DNA of 64,000 bases from Achromobacter pestifer (GCF_013267355.1 NZ_CP053985.1:4774001-4838000); one strand, 5' to 3'. Numbered from the stretch's first letter, positions 14,464-23,303 are shown. The notes: generated by a model not told the origin, from the letters alone. Numbers and translations are program-made.

Positions 14464-15402
14464 TCAGCCGATCGCGCCGGCGGCCACGTTGTAGTCGTGC
14501 AGGCGCAGGCGCGGCCCGGCCTTCATCAGCTGGCCGGGCAGGCCGCGGCCGACGATGCCTTCCAGCCGCTGAGCCACCTTGATCAGCGCACCTAGGTCGA
14601 TGCCGCTGTCCACGCCCATCTCGTCGAGCAGATAGACCAGGTCTTCGGTGCAGATATTGCCGGTGGCGCCCGGCGCGAAGGGGCAGCCGCCCAGTCCCGC
14701 GAGTGAGGACTCGTACGAGGTGACGCCCGCGCGCAGGCCTTCCACCACGTTCACCAGGCCGATGCCGCGCGTGTTGTGGAAGTGCAGCGAGATCTTGATG
14801 CCGGGATGGTCGGCCCGCAGCGTCTCGACCGTGTCGCGCACCAGCCGGGGCGTGGCCATGCCGGTGGTGTCGCCCAGCGTCACCGCGTCGAAGCCCTGGC
14901 GCGCGAAGTGATCGAAGATGGTCCGGATGCGGCCCAGGTCCACGTCGCCTTCGAAGGGGCAGCCGAAGGCGACGGCAATGGCGCCCTTGCGCTTGATGGG
15001 GTGGTCCTTGAGCAACTGCGCGATGTCCTCGATGTCGCGCAGCGACTGCTCGACCGGACGGTTCAGGTTCTTGCTGTTGTGGCTCTCGGTGGCGGACAGG
15101 AACACGACGATCTCATCGGCCTGCGATTGCAGGGCGCGTTCAACCCCCTTGCGGTTGGGCGCCAGCGCGCCCAGCACGACGCCTGGGCGCTTGCGCACGC
15201 CTTGCAGGACTTCCTGCGCGTCGCGCATCTGCGGGACGGCGCGCGGCGAGACGAAGGAGGTGGCTTCGAAGTGCCGTACGCCGGCATCGATCAGCGCGTT
15301 CAGGATCTGGATTTTGGTGTCGGTGGGCACGAACTCGGACTCGATCTGCAGTCCGTCGCGCATGCCGACTTCCACGATTTCGACTCGGTCTGGAAGGCTC
15401 AC
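14464..15402 (-). CDS. Hydroxymethylglutaryl-CoA lyase-like enzyme
   Basis: A 312-residue TIM-barrel lyase of the HMGL family, which splits HMG-CoA or similar 3-hydroxyacyl-CoAs to acetyl-CoA plus a ketoacid. The start chosen is GTG 15402 with AGGAG upstream (VSLPDRVEIVEVG); an in-frame ATG at 15468 adds 22 residues without a good site. Motifs: EVGMRDGLQ (the usual Pro is Met here), HFHNTRG with the metal-binding His pair, and the active-site loop GLGGCPFAPGATGN containing the essential Cys. It is the first gene of the operon. The substrate could be HMG-CoA, citramalyl-CoA or a relative. Confidence 0.88.
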   Translation of the reverse strand: MSLPDRVEIVEVGMRDGLQIESEFVPTDTKIQILNALIDAGVRHFEATSFVSPRAVPQMRDAQEVLQGVRKRPGVVLGALAPNRKGVERALQSQADEIVVFLSATESHNSKNLNRPVEQSLRDIEDIAQLLKDHPIKRKGAIAVAFGCPFEGDVDLGRIRTIFDHFARQGFDAVTLGDTTGMATPRLVRDTVETLRADHPGIKISLHFHNTRGIGLVNVVEGLRAGVTSYESSLAGLGGCPFAPGATGNICTEDLVYLLDEMGVDSGIDLGALIKVAQRLEGIVGRGLPGQLMKAGPRLRLHDYNVAAGAIG

Positions 15403-15532
15403 GGCTTTCGTCTCCTGGTGCCCGGATCCTGTGCCCGCAAGGGCCTCGCGCGGCGATGTCCGGAACATGGTTGGTCGGCATCATCTTCTGCGATGGACCC
15501 AGGCAGGACAAATCGTGAATATTCGGCGGGGT

Positions 15533-15547
15533 ATCGCGAAACGCGAT
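15533..15547. promoter_or_regulatory. LysR-type T-N11-A palindrome before the lyase operon
   Basis: ATCGCGAAACGCGAT has perfect 6-bp arms around AAA and contains the LysR box T-N11-A. It lies 130 bp upstream of the lyase GTG and just past the end of the LysR gene, so it is a good candidate for the site by which that regulator controls the operon. Confidence 0.5.
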
Positions 15548-15589
15548 GGCTCGGAGCCCACGCGTCGCGCATGGGCAGGCCGGCGCATT

Positions 15590-16492
15590 CTATTGCTGCG
15601 TTGCGGCTTCGGCGATCAGGTGATCCAGCAGCAGCCGGGCGGCGCCTGATAGCGATTCATTGCTGCGCACGCACAATTTCAGCTGGCGCCTGGCCCAGGC
15701 ATCGGTCAGCGGAATGATGCATAGCTCGTCGCATACGTAAGCGGACAGGGCTTTGGCGGGCACGATGCCGATACCCAGGTCGGCGCGCACCATGGATACC
15801 AGCGCGTCGTAGGAGGTGACCTGGAAGCGCAGCCGCAGGGAGCGGCTCATGGAGGCGGCTTCGCGCGTGAACAGATAGTTCGCGGCGCTGCCCCGGTGCA
15901 TGCCGACATGGTCGTAGTCCAGGGTGTCGGCGAACGAGACCTGCCGGTGCCGCGACAGAGGGTGTCCGGAGCGCGCCACCAACGCCATGACATCGCGGTG
16001 GTAGGGGAAAATGTCCAGCCCGTTCTCTTCATCGGACTGTGTATAGACGCCGATGTCGGCGGCGTTGTCGATCACGGCGCGGGTGACGCCGGAACTGACG
16101 GATTCTTCCAGGTCGATCTGCACATTGGGGTGCTGCGTCAGGAAGCGGCGCAGTTCCATCGGCAGGAATTGCGCAATCGAAGACAGGTTGGCGGCGACGC
16201 GCACGCGGCCGCGCAGGCCGGTCGAGTAGTCGCGGATTTCGGCGGCCAGGTCCTGGGTCTGATGCAGCAAGGTGCGCGCGCGCCGCGCCAGTGCGCGCGC
16301 GGCGCTGGTCGGCTCCACGCCGCGCGCATGGCGCTGGAACAGCGGCACGTCCAGAACGCGTTCGAGTTCGGACAGGCGTTTCGACAGCGCCGATGGCGCG
16401 ATATGTTCGCGCGCGGCCGCGGCGGCGATGCTGCCTTCTTCCAGCACGGCCAGGAATACCTGCAGGGTATACAGATCCAGACGAGGGGTCAT
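15590..16492 (-). CDS. LysR family regulator of the TRAP/CoA-transferase/lyase operon
   Basis: A 300-residue regulator. The N-terminal winged helix reads MTPRLDLYTLQVFLAVLEEG, then SIAAAAAREHIAPSALSKRL and LDVPLFQRHARGVEPTSAA, with the usual HTH spacing. The C-terminal effector domain includes RVRVAANLSSIAQFLP and SMVRADLGIGIVPAKAL. It lies directly upstream of the catabolic operon in the same direction, with a 187-bp gap. The effector is likely the organic acid or its CoA ester. Confidence 0.9.
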   Translation of the reverse strand: MTPRLDLYTLQVFLAVLEEGSIAAAAAREHIAPSALSKRLSELERVLDVPLFQRHARGVEPTSAARALARRARTLLHQTQDLAAEIRDYSTGLRGRVRVAANLSSIAQFLPMELRRFLTQHPNVQIDLEESVSSGVTRAVIDNAADIGVYTQSDEENGLDIFPYHRDVMALVARSGHPLSRHRQVSFADTLDYDHVGMHRGSAANYLFTREAASMSRSLRLRFQVTSYDALVSMVRADLGIGIVPAKALSAYVCDELCIIPLTDAWARRQLKLCVRSNESLSGAARLLLDHLIAEAATQQ

Positions 16493-16561
16493 GGGGAGTC
16501 GCGCATAGACACGTCCGCGAGGATAGCGGGTGTCTTGCGCGGCGGGCCTAGGGGATTACGC

Positions 16562-18205
16562 TTAGCCGATTTCCACCCAGCCGGGCGCCGCGCCGCGCGC
16601 CAGCAGCTCGCCTGCGGTGGCCACCGCTATCCTGCCGTCGGCCGTTCCCAAGGCCAGTTTGTCCTCATGCGCATCCAAGGCAAAGACCAGCGTCGGCAGA
16701 CCGTCCAGCCGCATCCTGGCGCGCAAGCGGACTTCGCCCGAGGCGGCATCCAGCAACAGCAGGCCGCCGTCCAGGAACGCGGCGGCGATCAGCCCGGGGC
16801 CGGGCATGAAGACGACCGCGCTGGCCGAGGCGGTGGTGGAATGCCGCCAGAGTTCGCGGTCGCGGTCCAGCGGCTTGCGGTAGATGAAGCCGGCGCAGGC
16901 GACGTTGACGGCGGGAGAGTAGTGCCGCCCGCTGATGACCAGGCCCGCGCCTTGCGCGTCTTCGACGTGGCAGCCGGCAAGCTCCATGGCGTGGCTGTCG
17001 GGTTTGTCGTTGGCCTTGAGCACCGGCCATAGCGATTTGGCCTGGCCGTCGGGCATGACGATGCATAGGCGCTTGGCTTCGTGCGAGCTTGCAGGCGTGC
17101 CCTGCACGCAGAACAGCGACGGCGCGCCGCTGATGCGGAGGTAGTGATTGAAGCAGTCGTAGTGGCCCAGGTCGATGCGCTGTTCGGCGCCCGAGTTCAG
17201 GTCGCGCAGCAGGTCTCGCGCATTCTTGGCCGCTGGGACGCGGTTCCTGCGGCCCAGCAATACGCCTGGCGACGAGGCCGAGAACGTGTATTCGCCGTCG
17301 TACTCGCCAACGAGGTCCAGCCCTTCGTCCGTCAGCGTATACAGCCTGGCATCCTGGCGCCACATCGCGTCGGGTCGCTTCGAGGGTTCCACGGCATGTA
17401 CATGGATGCCTGCAGCCCGGATGATCTCGACGCCATGGCCGGCGCCGGCGTATGTAGCGGCCAGGCCGTCTTCGATGTCATGGATTTCGAGCAGGCAGCC
17501 GCCGTGCGCCACCGCGATGCGCTTGGCGTCCAGCCACGCAAGATCGTGGATGGCTGGGCGGTTCGCCAGTTGCGGCAGTCCCAGCCATTGCGCGAGGCGG
17601 GCTTCAGGCGCCGGCGCGGGCCGATCTCCATCCGGCGCGATGGCGTCGCTCGACAGTTCCAGTTCGCGCGGTCCGGCATCGGACCAGGTCGCCGCGCCGT
17701 AGGGCGCGCACACGACGAACAGCGTACTGAAGGCGGCGTCGGGCGGCTCGTCGGGCAGGCCCGCCCATTCTTCATCCCACGGTCGCACCCAGGCCTCGAT
17801 CCCGTCGCCCGCCGGGTCGAAGGCGCAGCGCGCGACTTCGGGAGTGTTGTGGAAGAGCCGGCGGGAGAGCCCGCTGCGCCAGTCCCAGACCAGCAAGTCG
17901 CCTTCGAACAGGTAGCCGCCGTCATAGCTGCCGGCGCCGATCGCGACCACGGATTGGGCCGGATGGAAGGCGACGTCATTGATGGGATGGCGCAGCTCGT
18001 CGCAAGCCGCGAACGGGATGGGGCTGCCACGGCGGTACAGGGCCACGCGGTAGCGCAGCGTCTGGCCGCCATACGCCGCGCGGGCGCGCGGGTTCGCGAG
18101 CAGGGGAAACTCGGAAGCCACGGCCGCGATTTCCCCCGCTGGGTCGAAGAACACTCCGGTAATCTTGCCGCTGCCTCGCAGCGGCGGATCGGCGATCATG
18201 GCCAT
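16562..18205 (-). CDS. Uncharacterised cytoplasmic beta-propeller protein
   Basis: A 547-residue protein without signal peptide. It shows repeated WD40/YVTN-like strands: ITGVFFDPAGEIAAVAS, INDVAFHPAQSVVAIGAG, GDLLVWDWRSGLSRRLFH, ARCAFDPAGDGIEAWV, DLAWLDAKRIAVAHGGCLLE, and late LIAAAFLDGGLLLLDAASG and KLALGTADGRIAVAT. This suggests seven or more blades. No catalytic motif is evident and the family was not recognised. It is flanked by unrelated genes, with 70 bp to the LysR gene, and looks monocistronic. A scaffold or sensing role is possible but unsupported. Confidence 0.75.
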   Translation of the reverse strand: MAMIADPPLRGSGKITGVFFDPAGEIAAVASEFPLLANPRARAAYGGQTLRYRVALYRRGSPIPFAACDELRHPINDVAFHPAQSVVAIGAGSYDGGYLFEGDLLVWDWRSGLSRRLFHNTPEVARCAFDPAGDGIEAWVRPWDEEWAGLPDEPPDAAFSTLFVVCAPYGAATWSDAGPRELELSSDAIAPDGDRPAPAPEARLAQWLGLPQLANRPAIHDLAWLDAKRIAVAHGGCLLEIHDIEDGLAATYAGAGHGVEIIRAAGIHVHAVEPSKRPDAMWRQDARLYTLTDEGLDLVGEYDGEYTFSASSPGVLLGRRNRVPAAKNARDLLRDLNSGAEQRIDLGHYDCFNHYLRISGAPSLFCVQGTPASSHEAKRLCIVMPDGQAKSLWPVLKANDKPDSHAMELAGCHVEDAQGAGLVISGRHYSPAVNVACAGFIYRKPLDRDRELWRHSTTASASAVVFMPGPGLIAAAFLDGGLLLLDAASGEVRLRARMRLDGLPTLVFALDAHEDKLALGTADGRIAVATAGELLARGAAPGWVEIG

Positions 18206-18308
18206 CCTGGTTTCCGCGATGCGCGCCGTCGGTCACGAATGCGGGCGCTGGGCCATGGGCAGGTGGGACGAGCTTATTCGAGGAGCGGCCCGGGTCGCCC
18301 CGCCGGAC

Positions 18309-18476
18309 TCATGTGCGAGCCCGGCTGGTGGCCGGCGTCTCCTTCTTTGCGCGCGGCTTGGGCGCGGACTTCGGGTCTTGGGCAGGAGCGTCGAACTCCT
18401 GTTTGTTGCGTTCGCCCCGGGGGGTATTTTCCGGATGCGGCTTGGGAAAAGCCCAGGGCTTGGTTTTCTGATCCAT
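18309..18476 (-). CDS. Small Lys/Pro-rich protein
   Basis: A 55-residue hydrophilic protein starting MDQKTKPWAFPKPHPENTP. The ATG at 18476 has AGGAG 8 bp upstream, which supports it over the longer frame starting at 18557. The composition (Lys, Pro, Glu, Ala) predicts disorder, and the end PKPRAKKETPATSRART is strongly basic. Function unknown. Confidence 0.6.
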   Translation of the reverse strand: MDQKTKPWAFPKPHPENTPRGERNKQEFDAPAQDPKSAPKPRAKKETPATSRART

Positions 18477-18663
18477 TGCATGTACTCCTTGCACAGGCGG
18501 AACAGTAGCATTAGCCGTGGCGCTGGGTAAGTGAGGGTTGACGTCAATATTCATCACATCGTGATTTTCAGGTGAAAACGCGATGGATTCGACCCTTGCT
18601 GGCCAGTTATGTTCCGCCCTGATGGATCAGGGCCTGTCAACACTGATAGGGCAGCCGTCGGTT

Positions 18664-19359
18664 CTAACCGGCTTCCGGCCTGTCTTCCAGCCAGATGCGG
18701 TCGAACTGTTCGCGCGCGTGGCGCGCCCAATCGTCGATGGCGCTGCGCACGTCGTCCGCGGTGGGTTTGCGGTCCACGGGCAGATTGCCGCCCGTGACGG
18801 TGCCCAGCGAGGTGATGAGCAGTTCGTTGGTATTGGCGTCGCGCAGGGCCGCTTCGAGCAGCAGGCGCGCGGACTGGTCGCGGTAGCCCGCGGCCTTGAC
18901 GGTCTGGCCGATGACGAAGCCGATGGGGATGTACTCCATCATCCTGGGGTCGCGATCGTTGCGGAAGGTGCCGGTGATGGCGGCGCTCAGGCGCAGCGCA
19001 TGCGGCGCGGGCTGGGTCAACAATTGATAACCGGCTTGTTCGAACTCGCGCCGGATCGCTTCGTTCAGGTAGGCCAGTACGCGCTCGCGCATGGCGCTGT
19101 CTTGCTTCATGTCCAGCTCGTCGGGCCGGTCGCCCTGGATGTATTGCACCGGCTCCAGGATGAGTTTCTTCTGGTATTGGCTGGCGATGGGCGGACCGGG
19201 GCGCACCCAGACCATGCCGGCGCTCCAGTCGGGATCCTGCTTGAGCCGGCTTTGTTTTTCGCCCAGGGAAGTGGAGTAGTTCTGCGGCTTGGGCAGGTTG
19301 GTGCAGCCGGCAAGGCCGATCACCGCACAGCAGGCGGCCAGAGCGAGACGGATCTTCAT
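18664..19359 (-). CDS. DUF3313-type outer-membrane lipoprotein
   Basis: A 231-residue lipoprotein. The start MKIRLALAACCAVIGLAGC has AGGAAGAG upstream and a clean lipobox (LAGC), giving an acylated Cys19. The mature part has QSRLKQDPDWSAGMVWVRPG, ERVLAYLNEAIRREFEQAGY and VDRKPTADDVRSAIDDWARH, which resemble the DUF3313 group of periplasmic-facing lipoproteins. Asn at +2 or +3 favours the outer membrane. Monocistronic; role unknown. Confidence 0.7.
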   Translation of the reverse strand: MKIRLALAACCAVIGLAGCTNLPKPQNYSTSLGEKQSRLKQDPDWSAGMVWVRPGPPIASQYQKKLILEPVQYIQGDRPDELDMKQDSAMRERVLAYLNEAIRREFEQAGYQLLTQPAPHALRLSAAITGTFRNDRDPRMMEYIPIGFVIGQTVKAAGYRDQSARLLLEAALRDANTNELLITSLGTVTGGNLPVDRKPTADDVRSAIDDWARHAREQFDRIWLEDRPEAG

Positions 19360-19628
19360 ATTCTTCTCTTCCTGAAAATGGCGCTCGGCGCGGCGGACGG
19401 AAAGGCCGCGAGCGCGCCGGGGCGGCCCAATTATTGCTCTTTTTCGCGCCGCTCTTCCCGCCGCGGGCGGGATGGAAAAACGGTTCCGCCGCAAAGCAGA
19501 ATTCCATTTTGGGAAAACTGGAATGAAATCCCGCGGCGGCGGGAATTTGCGTCTCGAGTAAGCCGTAATAGCTGCCGCGCAACGCCGACGCGGAGCTACG
19601 ATGGACGAGTGAACATAGGGAGACGACT

Positions 19629-19823
19629 ATGGACACCGCCAAGCAATGGTATGCCGCCGTCAAGGATTGGCAGCGGGCCCGCGACGAGCTCACCGCCGCG
19701 ATCGCCGTGATCAAATGGCCGAACCCCACGCAGGGTTGCCTGGACACCTACGATCGCGCCTACGCCAATGAAACCGAGGCGCGGGAACGCATGAACCAGG
19801 CATACGAGCGCGTGCGACGATAG
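19629..19823 (+). CDS. Small helical protein
   Basis: A 64-residue protein (MDTAKQWYAAVKDWQRARDE) with GGGAGA upstream of its ATG. It is predicted to be almost entirely helical with heptad-like hydrophobic spacing, so a small coiled coil is likely. It sits 51 bp before the GNAT gene. No family recognised. Confidence 0.6.
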   Translation: MDTAKQWYAAVKDWQRARDELTAAIAVIKWPNPTQGCLDTYDRAYANETEARERMNQAYERVRR

Positions 19824-19874
19824 CCGCGCGCATCCTCATCCGTGACCTTGGCGGGCATTGCTACACTGCCGCGC

Positions 19875-20363
19875 ATGACCGACCAACAACAGAAATTCAT
19901 GATCAGGCCGGCCGGGCCTGAGGATGCCGGCTTGCTGGAAGACCTGTTGATGCGCACCTACGAGAGCACGTGGATGCCGGAAATGACGGCGCAACGGGAC
20001 CGGCAGTTCCGCGCCAGCGGCAAGACTGGCCAGTACGTGCGCACCAGGGGGAACCTCTTCATGGTCTGCGACATCGACGGCGTGCAGGCAGGCATGGCGG
20101 ATTGGGAGAACGACTTTATCTGGGCTTTGCACGTGCATCCCGCAAGGCAAGGCCAGGGCGTTGGCGGCGCCTTGCTGGCCTGGATGGAAGCGGCCATCCG
20201 CGCTGCGGGATTCGCACGCGCGCGGCTGGAGACGGACTCCTTCAATACGCGCAGCCGCCAGTTCTACGGCAAGCACGGCTACGCCGAGACCGATACCTAT
20301 CCCGACGAAGAATGGGATAGCGGCTTTACCACCATCCTGCTGGAAAAGCCGCTGCCAGCGTGA
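19875..20363 (+). CDS. GNAT family N-acetyltransferase
   Basis: A 162-residue acetyltransferase. The acetyl-CoA binding motif is WALHVHPARQGQGVGGALLA (the R-x-x-G-x-G loop as RQGQGVG), followed by ARLETDSFNTRSRQFYGKHG, the usual last strand and helix. The start chosen is ATG 19875; an upstream in-frame start at 19842 has no ribosome site. The substrate (amine, amino acid or peptide) cannot be told. Confidence 0.88.
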   Translation: MTDQQQKFMIRPAGPEDAGLLEDLLMRTYESTWMPEMTAQRDRQFRASGKTGQYVRTRGNLFMVCDIDGVQAGMADWENDFIWALHVHPARQGQGVGGALLAWMEAAIRAAGFARARLETDSFNTRSRQFYGKHGYAETDTYPDEEWDSGFTTILLEKPLPA

Positions 20364-20459
20364 CATGTCTGGCTCCATGAAAAGAACCTGAGCTGGTCCT
20401 GGAAATGGAGCCACGAAGGCAGTATGTTGTGGCTTTCAGCCGCTACCGCCGAACCCGCC

Positions 20460-21092
20460 ATGTACCTGCCGTCCGCCTTTCGCGAAGACTCGCTCGAAGT
20501 CCAGCACGAATTCATCCGCGCCCATCCCCTGGGTGTGCTCACCACCAGCGGGGAGGGCGGGCTGATGGCGAACCACATTCCCTGTCTGCTGTATCCCGAA
20601 GGGCCGCATGGCGTATTGCGCCTGCACGTGGCCCGCGCCAATCCGCAGCTTGCCGACCTGGCGGCGGGCCGCGAATGCCTGGTCGTTTTCCATGGACCGC
20701 AGGCCTACGTCACGCCGTCGTGGTACCCGACCAAGGCCGAGACGCACAAGGTCGTGCCTACCTGGAACTTCGTCGCCGTGCACGCCTGGGGCACGCCGGT
20801 GATCCAGGACGATCCGGCCTGGTTGCGGGCTCAGCTGGATGCGCTGACCGACAGCCAGGAAAGGGCGCGCGCGCGGCCCTGGCGCGTGGCCGACGCGCCG
20901 GCGGATTTCATCGCGGCCCAGATGCGCGCCATCGTCGGCGTGGAGATTCCCATTGCGCGCATCGAGGGCAAATGGAAAGTCAGCCAGAACCGCACGCTAG
21001 CCGACAGGCGCGGCGTGGCCGAAGGCCTGGCGGCCGAAAACGGCGATGCCGTCATGGCCGGGCTGGTTGCCCGCCGCGGCGGACTCGAGTAA
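20460..21092 (+). CDS. PaiB-type FMN-binding protein
   Basis: A 210-residue protein of the PaiB family, which share the FMN-binding split barrel. Diagnostic stretches are MYLPSAFREDS at the start, HPLGVLTTSG, MANHIPCLLYP, HVARANPQ, AYVTPSWYPTKAETHKVVPT and VGVEIPIARIEGKWKVSQN. In Bacillus PaiB acts with the PaiA acetyltransferase; here a GNAT gene lies just upstream on the same strand, which echoes that pairing. The 3' end overlaps the convergent MFS gene by 41 bp. Confidence 0.9.
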   Translation: MYLPSAFREDSLEVQHEFIRAHPLGVLTTSGEGGLMANHIPCLLYPEGPHGVLRLHVARANPQLADLAAGRECLVVFHGPQAYVTPSWYPTKAETHKVVPTWNFVAVHAWGTPVIQDDPAWLRAQLDALTDSQERARARPWRVADAPADFIAAQMRAIVGVEIPIARIEGKWKVSQNRTLADRRGVAEGLAAENGDAVMAGLVARRGGLE

Positions 21093-22320
21093 TCCGCCCC
21101 AGCGCAAAACAGGCGATGGCGGCGGCCTGCAAGCTGGCCGCCGCGGCCAGGAACCAGAGCAGCGGCTGCCCGGCCTGTTCCGACCACGCCCGCAGCATGC
21201 CGAACAAGGCGGGCGCGAAGGCATAGGCGCCTTGCGATATGGCGACGATCAGCGGCACCACGCGTTGCGTGTCTGCGCGGGCGAACTCGGTCTGTGCGAT
21301 CAGCGGCGGCAGCGAGGTTGCGTTCCCTATGCCCGAGCCGAACAGCAGTACGCCCAGCCAGATGGCCCAGGCGTGCTCGGCGGCCAGCATCAGCACCAGC
21401 GAGCCGGCGATCTGGATGGCGTAGGCCAGGCAGGCCACTTTGCGCCGGTCGACGCTGGCAGGCATCAGCCAACCGACCAGCGTGCGTCCGCCGATGGCCG
21501 CGGCCGTGGCCAGCCCCATGGCCAGGCCGGCGGTCTGCGCGCCCAGCAACGGCGCCAGCATCGACAGCAGATGCGCGATCAGGCCGATCTGGGCGAACAG
21601 GCCCAGCGCCATGCCCGCGGCCAAAGTGAGGAAGGCCCGGTCGCGCCACAGGTTAGCCACCGGCGCTGGCGACGCGACGCGTGTTGCAGGGGCAGGCGCC
21701 TGAGCCGCCGTGGATATGCCATCCGGCTCCTGGCCGAGCTGCTGCGGCGTGACGGCGAACACCTTGCGCGACAGCACGGCGATCGCCGCCACCATCGCCA
21801 GGCCCACCCACAGGGCGGCCTGGGCAAATCCCGCCTGGCTGATCAGGTAGACCCACAAGGGCGAAAACACGATGCCGCCGACGCTGGCGCCGTTGTAGGC
21901 CATGCCCAGCGCGGCGGGCCGGCGCTGCACGAACCAGGGGGAGATCAGCGCGTTGACGGCGGCGGCTCCCAGCGTCACCCAGCCCATGCCCGAGAACAGG
22001 GCGGCGGCGTACAACTGCCAGGGCTGCGCGGCCGTGGCCCAGCCGCCCACGCCGAGCGCAAGCAGCACGGCGCCGCCCAAGGTGACGGCGGGCACGCCGC
22101 AGCGCCGGTACAGGCGCGGCAGGTTGGCGACCACCAAGGTGCCGCAAAGAAAGTGCAGGGTGACGGCGCCGGATACCAGCGCCACGCCCCAGCCGGTGCG
22201 CTGCGCCACCGCGTGCAGGAACACGGGCGGGCCGTAGAAGCCGACGCCCCAGCCGAAGACCGCCAGCGCGAAGGTGGCGTAAAGGACTGTCCAGCCGAAG
22301 AATTTCCGGGGTGTGCGCAT
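21052..22320 (-). CDS. MFS transporter
   Basis: A 422-residue protein with 12 predicted membrane segments. It opens MRTPRKFFGWTVLYATFALAVFGWGVGFYG; the segment 2-3 loop holds PRLYRRCG. A central cytoplasmic loop (about residues 195-230, rich in Ala, Pro and Gln) divides two six-helix halves, and the second half has GGRTLVGWLM. Divergent from an ArsR-type regulator 85 bp away, which probably controls it. Substrate unknown; a drug or small organic acid is typical. Confidence 0.88.
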   Translation of the reverse strand: MRTPRKFFGWTVLYATFALAVFGWGVGFYGPPVFLHAVAQRTGWGVALVSGAVTLHFLCGTLVVANLPRLYRRCGVPAVTLGGAVLLALGVGGWATAAQPWQLYAAALFSGMGWVTLGAAAVNALISPWFVQRRPAALGMAYNGASVGGIVFSPLWVYLISQAGFAQAALWVGLAMVAAIAVLSRKVFAVTPQQLGQEPDGISTAAQAPAPATRVASPAPVANLWRDRAFLTLAAGMALGLFAQIGLIAHLLSMLAPLLGAQTAGLAMGLATAAAIGGRTLVGWLMPASVDRRKVACLAYAIQIAGSLVLMLAAEHAWAIWLGVLLFGSGIGNATSLPPLIAQTEFARADTQRVVPLIVAISQGAYAFAPALFGMLRAWSEQAGQPLLWFLAAAASLQAAAIACFALGRITRVRRGGQPARP

Positions 22321-22349
22321 GGGTGTCCGGGCAAGCCGGCTGTCTTGTG

Positions 22350-22387
22350 GTGTTGAGTCGCAGTATGCTTGAGTCCGCACACAACAC
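22350..22387. promoter_or_regulatory. Candidate operator between MFS and ArsR genes
   Basis: The 85-bp divergent gap holds GTGTTG (22350-22355) facing CAACAC (22382-22387) and a direct repeat TTGAGTC (22353 and 22369). This is weak but fits a dimeric ArsR-type site covering both promoters. Confidence 0.3.
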
Positions 22388-22405
22388 TTTGATCGGGGCC
22401 GAATC

Positions 22406-23140
22406 ATGGAATCCGAGTTCGCCGACATCAATCTCTCCGCCGTGGCGGGCGCCATCGCCGATCCGGCGCGGGCGCGCATGCTGTGCGTGCTGCTGGACGG
22501 CCGCGCCCGCACGGCGACCGAACTGGCCGCCGCCGCCGATATCGGCGCTTCTACGGCCAGCAGCCATTTCCAGCGCCTGCGGGAGCAGGGCCTGGTGGAA
22601 ATGGCCGTGCAGGGCAAGCACCGCTACTACCGCCTGGCCAATGCCGAGGTCGCACATGCGCTCGAAGCTTTGCTGGTGGTGGCCGGGGCGGAGCGCGTGC
22701 CGTTCAAGCCCAACACGCCGTCGGCGCTGCGCGAAGCGCGTACCTGCTACGACCACATGGCGGGCACGCTGGCCGTGCGCATCCATGACGCCATGCTGTC
22801 GCGCAAGTGGCTGGCGGCGGACGGACGCGACTATGTGCTGACGCCCTTGGGCGAGGCCGCCCTGGCGCAGATCGGCGTGGACGTGGCCCAAGCGCGCCAG
22901 CGCCGGCGGCGCTTTGCATGCTCCTGCCTGGACTGGAGCGAACGCCGCTCGCACTTGGGCGGCGCCTTGGGCGCGGCCTTGCTGGATGCGCTCACGGGCC
23001 GCGGCTGGATCAGCAAGGACCTGGATTCGCGCGCGCTGAGCGTCACGAAAAAGGGCCAAAAGCAGTTTCCCGCTTTTTTCGGCCCGGCCGATGACCAGCC
23101 CGCCGCGGGCGCGCAGCGAGACCGGCATGTCGCCGCTTGA
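22406..23140 (+). CDS. ArsR family transcriptional regulator with extended C-terminus
   Basis: A 244-residue regulator. Residues 8-85 form the winged helix: VAGAIADPARARMLCVLLDG, ARTATELAAAADIGASTASS, HFQRLREQGLVEMAVQGKHR and YYRLANAEVAHALEAL. The C-terminal 150 residues (with ARTCYDHMAGTLAVRIHDAM and FACSCLDWSERRSHLGG) are larger than in metal sensors and contain scattered Cys and His, perhaps a ligand pocket. It is divergent from the MFS gene, which it likely represses. Confidence 0.88.
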   Translation: MESEFADINLSAVAGAIADPARARMLCVLLDGRARTATELAAAADIGASTASSHFQRLREQGLVEMAVQGKHRYYRLANAEVAHALEALLVVAGAERVPFKPNTPSALREARTCYDHMAGTLAVRIHDAMLSRKWLAADGRDYVLTPLGEAALAQIGVDVAQARQRRRRFACSCLDWSERRSHLGGALGAALLDALTGRGWISKDLDSRALSVTKKGQKQFPAFFGPADDQPAAGAQRDRHVAA

Positions 23141-23280
23141 ACCCGCAATAAGGTGTGCATATGCAACAGATCTAGGGAAATCCCCGTGAAGCAATGCAAG
23201 GACGGGTCGCGATGGCGCCCCGCATTGGGCCGCAAGCCGCGTCAACCCTGGTCATGCGGCGCCCGCATGTGTCGCGCGCA

Positions 23281-23303
23281 GTGTCCCCAAAAAATGGGGA
23301 CAC
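23281..23303. repeat. GTGTCCCCA hairpin
   Basis: GTGTCCCCA (23281-23289) and TGGGGACAC (23295-23303) form a perfect 9-bp stem with a loop of five A residues. GTGTCCCC motifs of this type occur at REP-like elements and at the flanks of some Y1 transposase genes; no transposase is nearby. Confidence 0.55.

Noticed and set aside
18616..18633. GCCCTGAT-GG-ATCAGGGC hairpin as a terminator after the DUF3313-type gene
   Set aside because: The stem is perfect but no T run follows on either strand, and the loop is only two bases; it may be chance or a minor structure.
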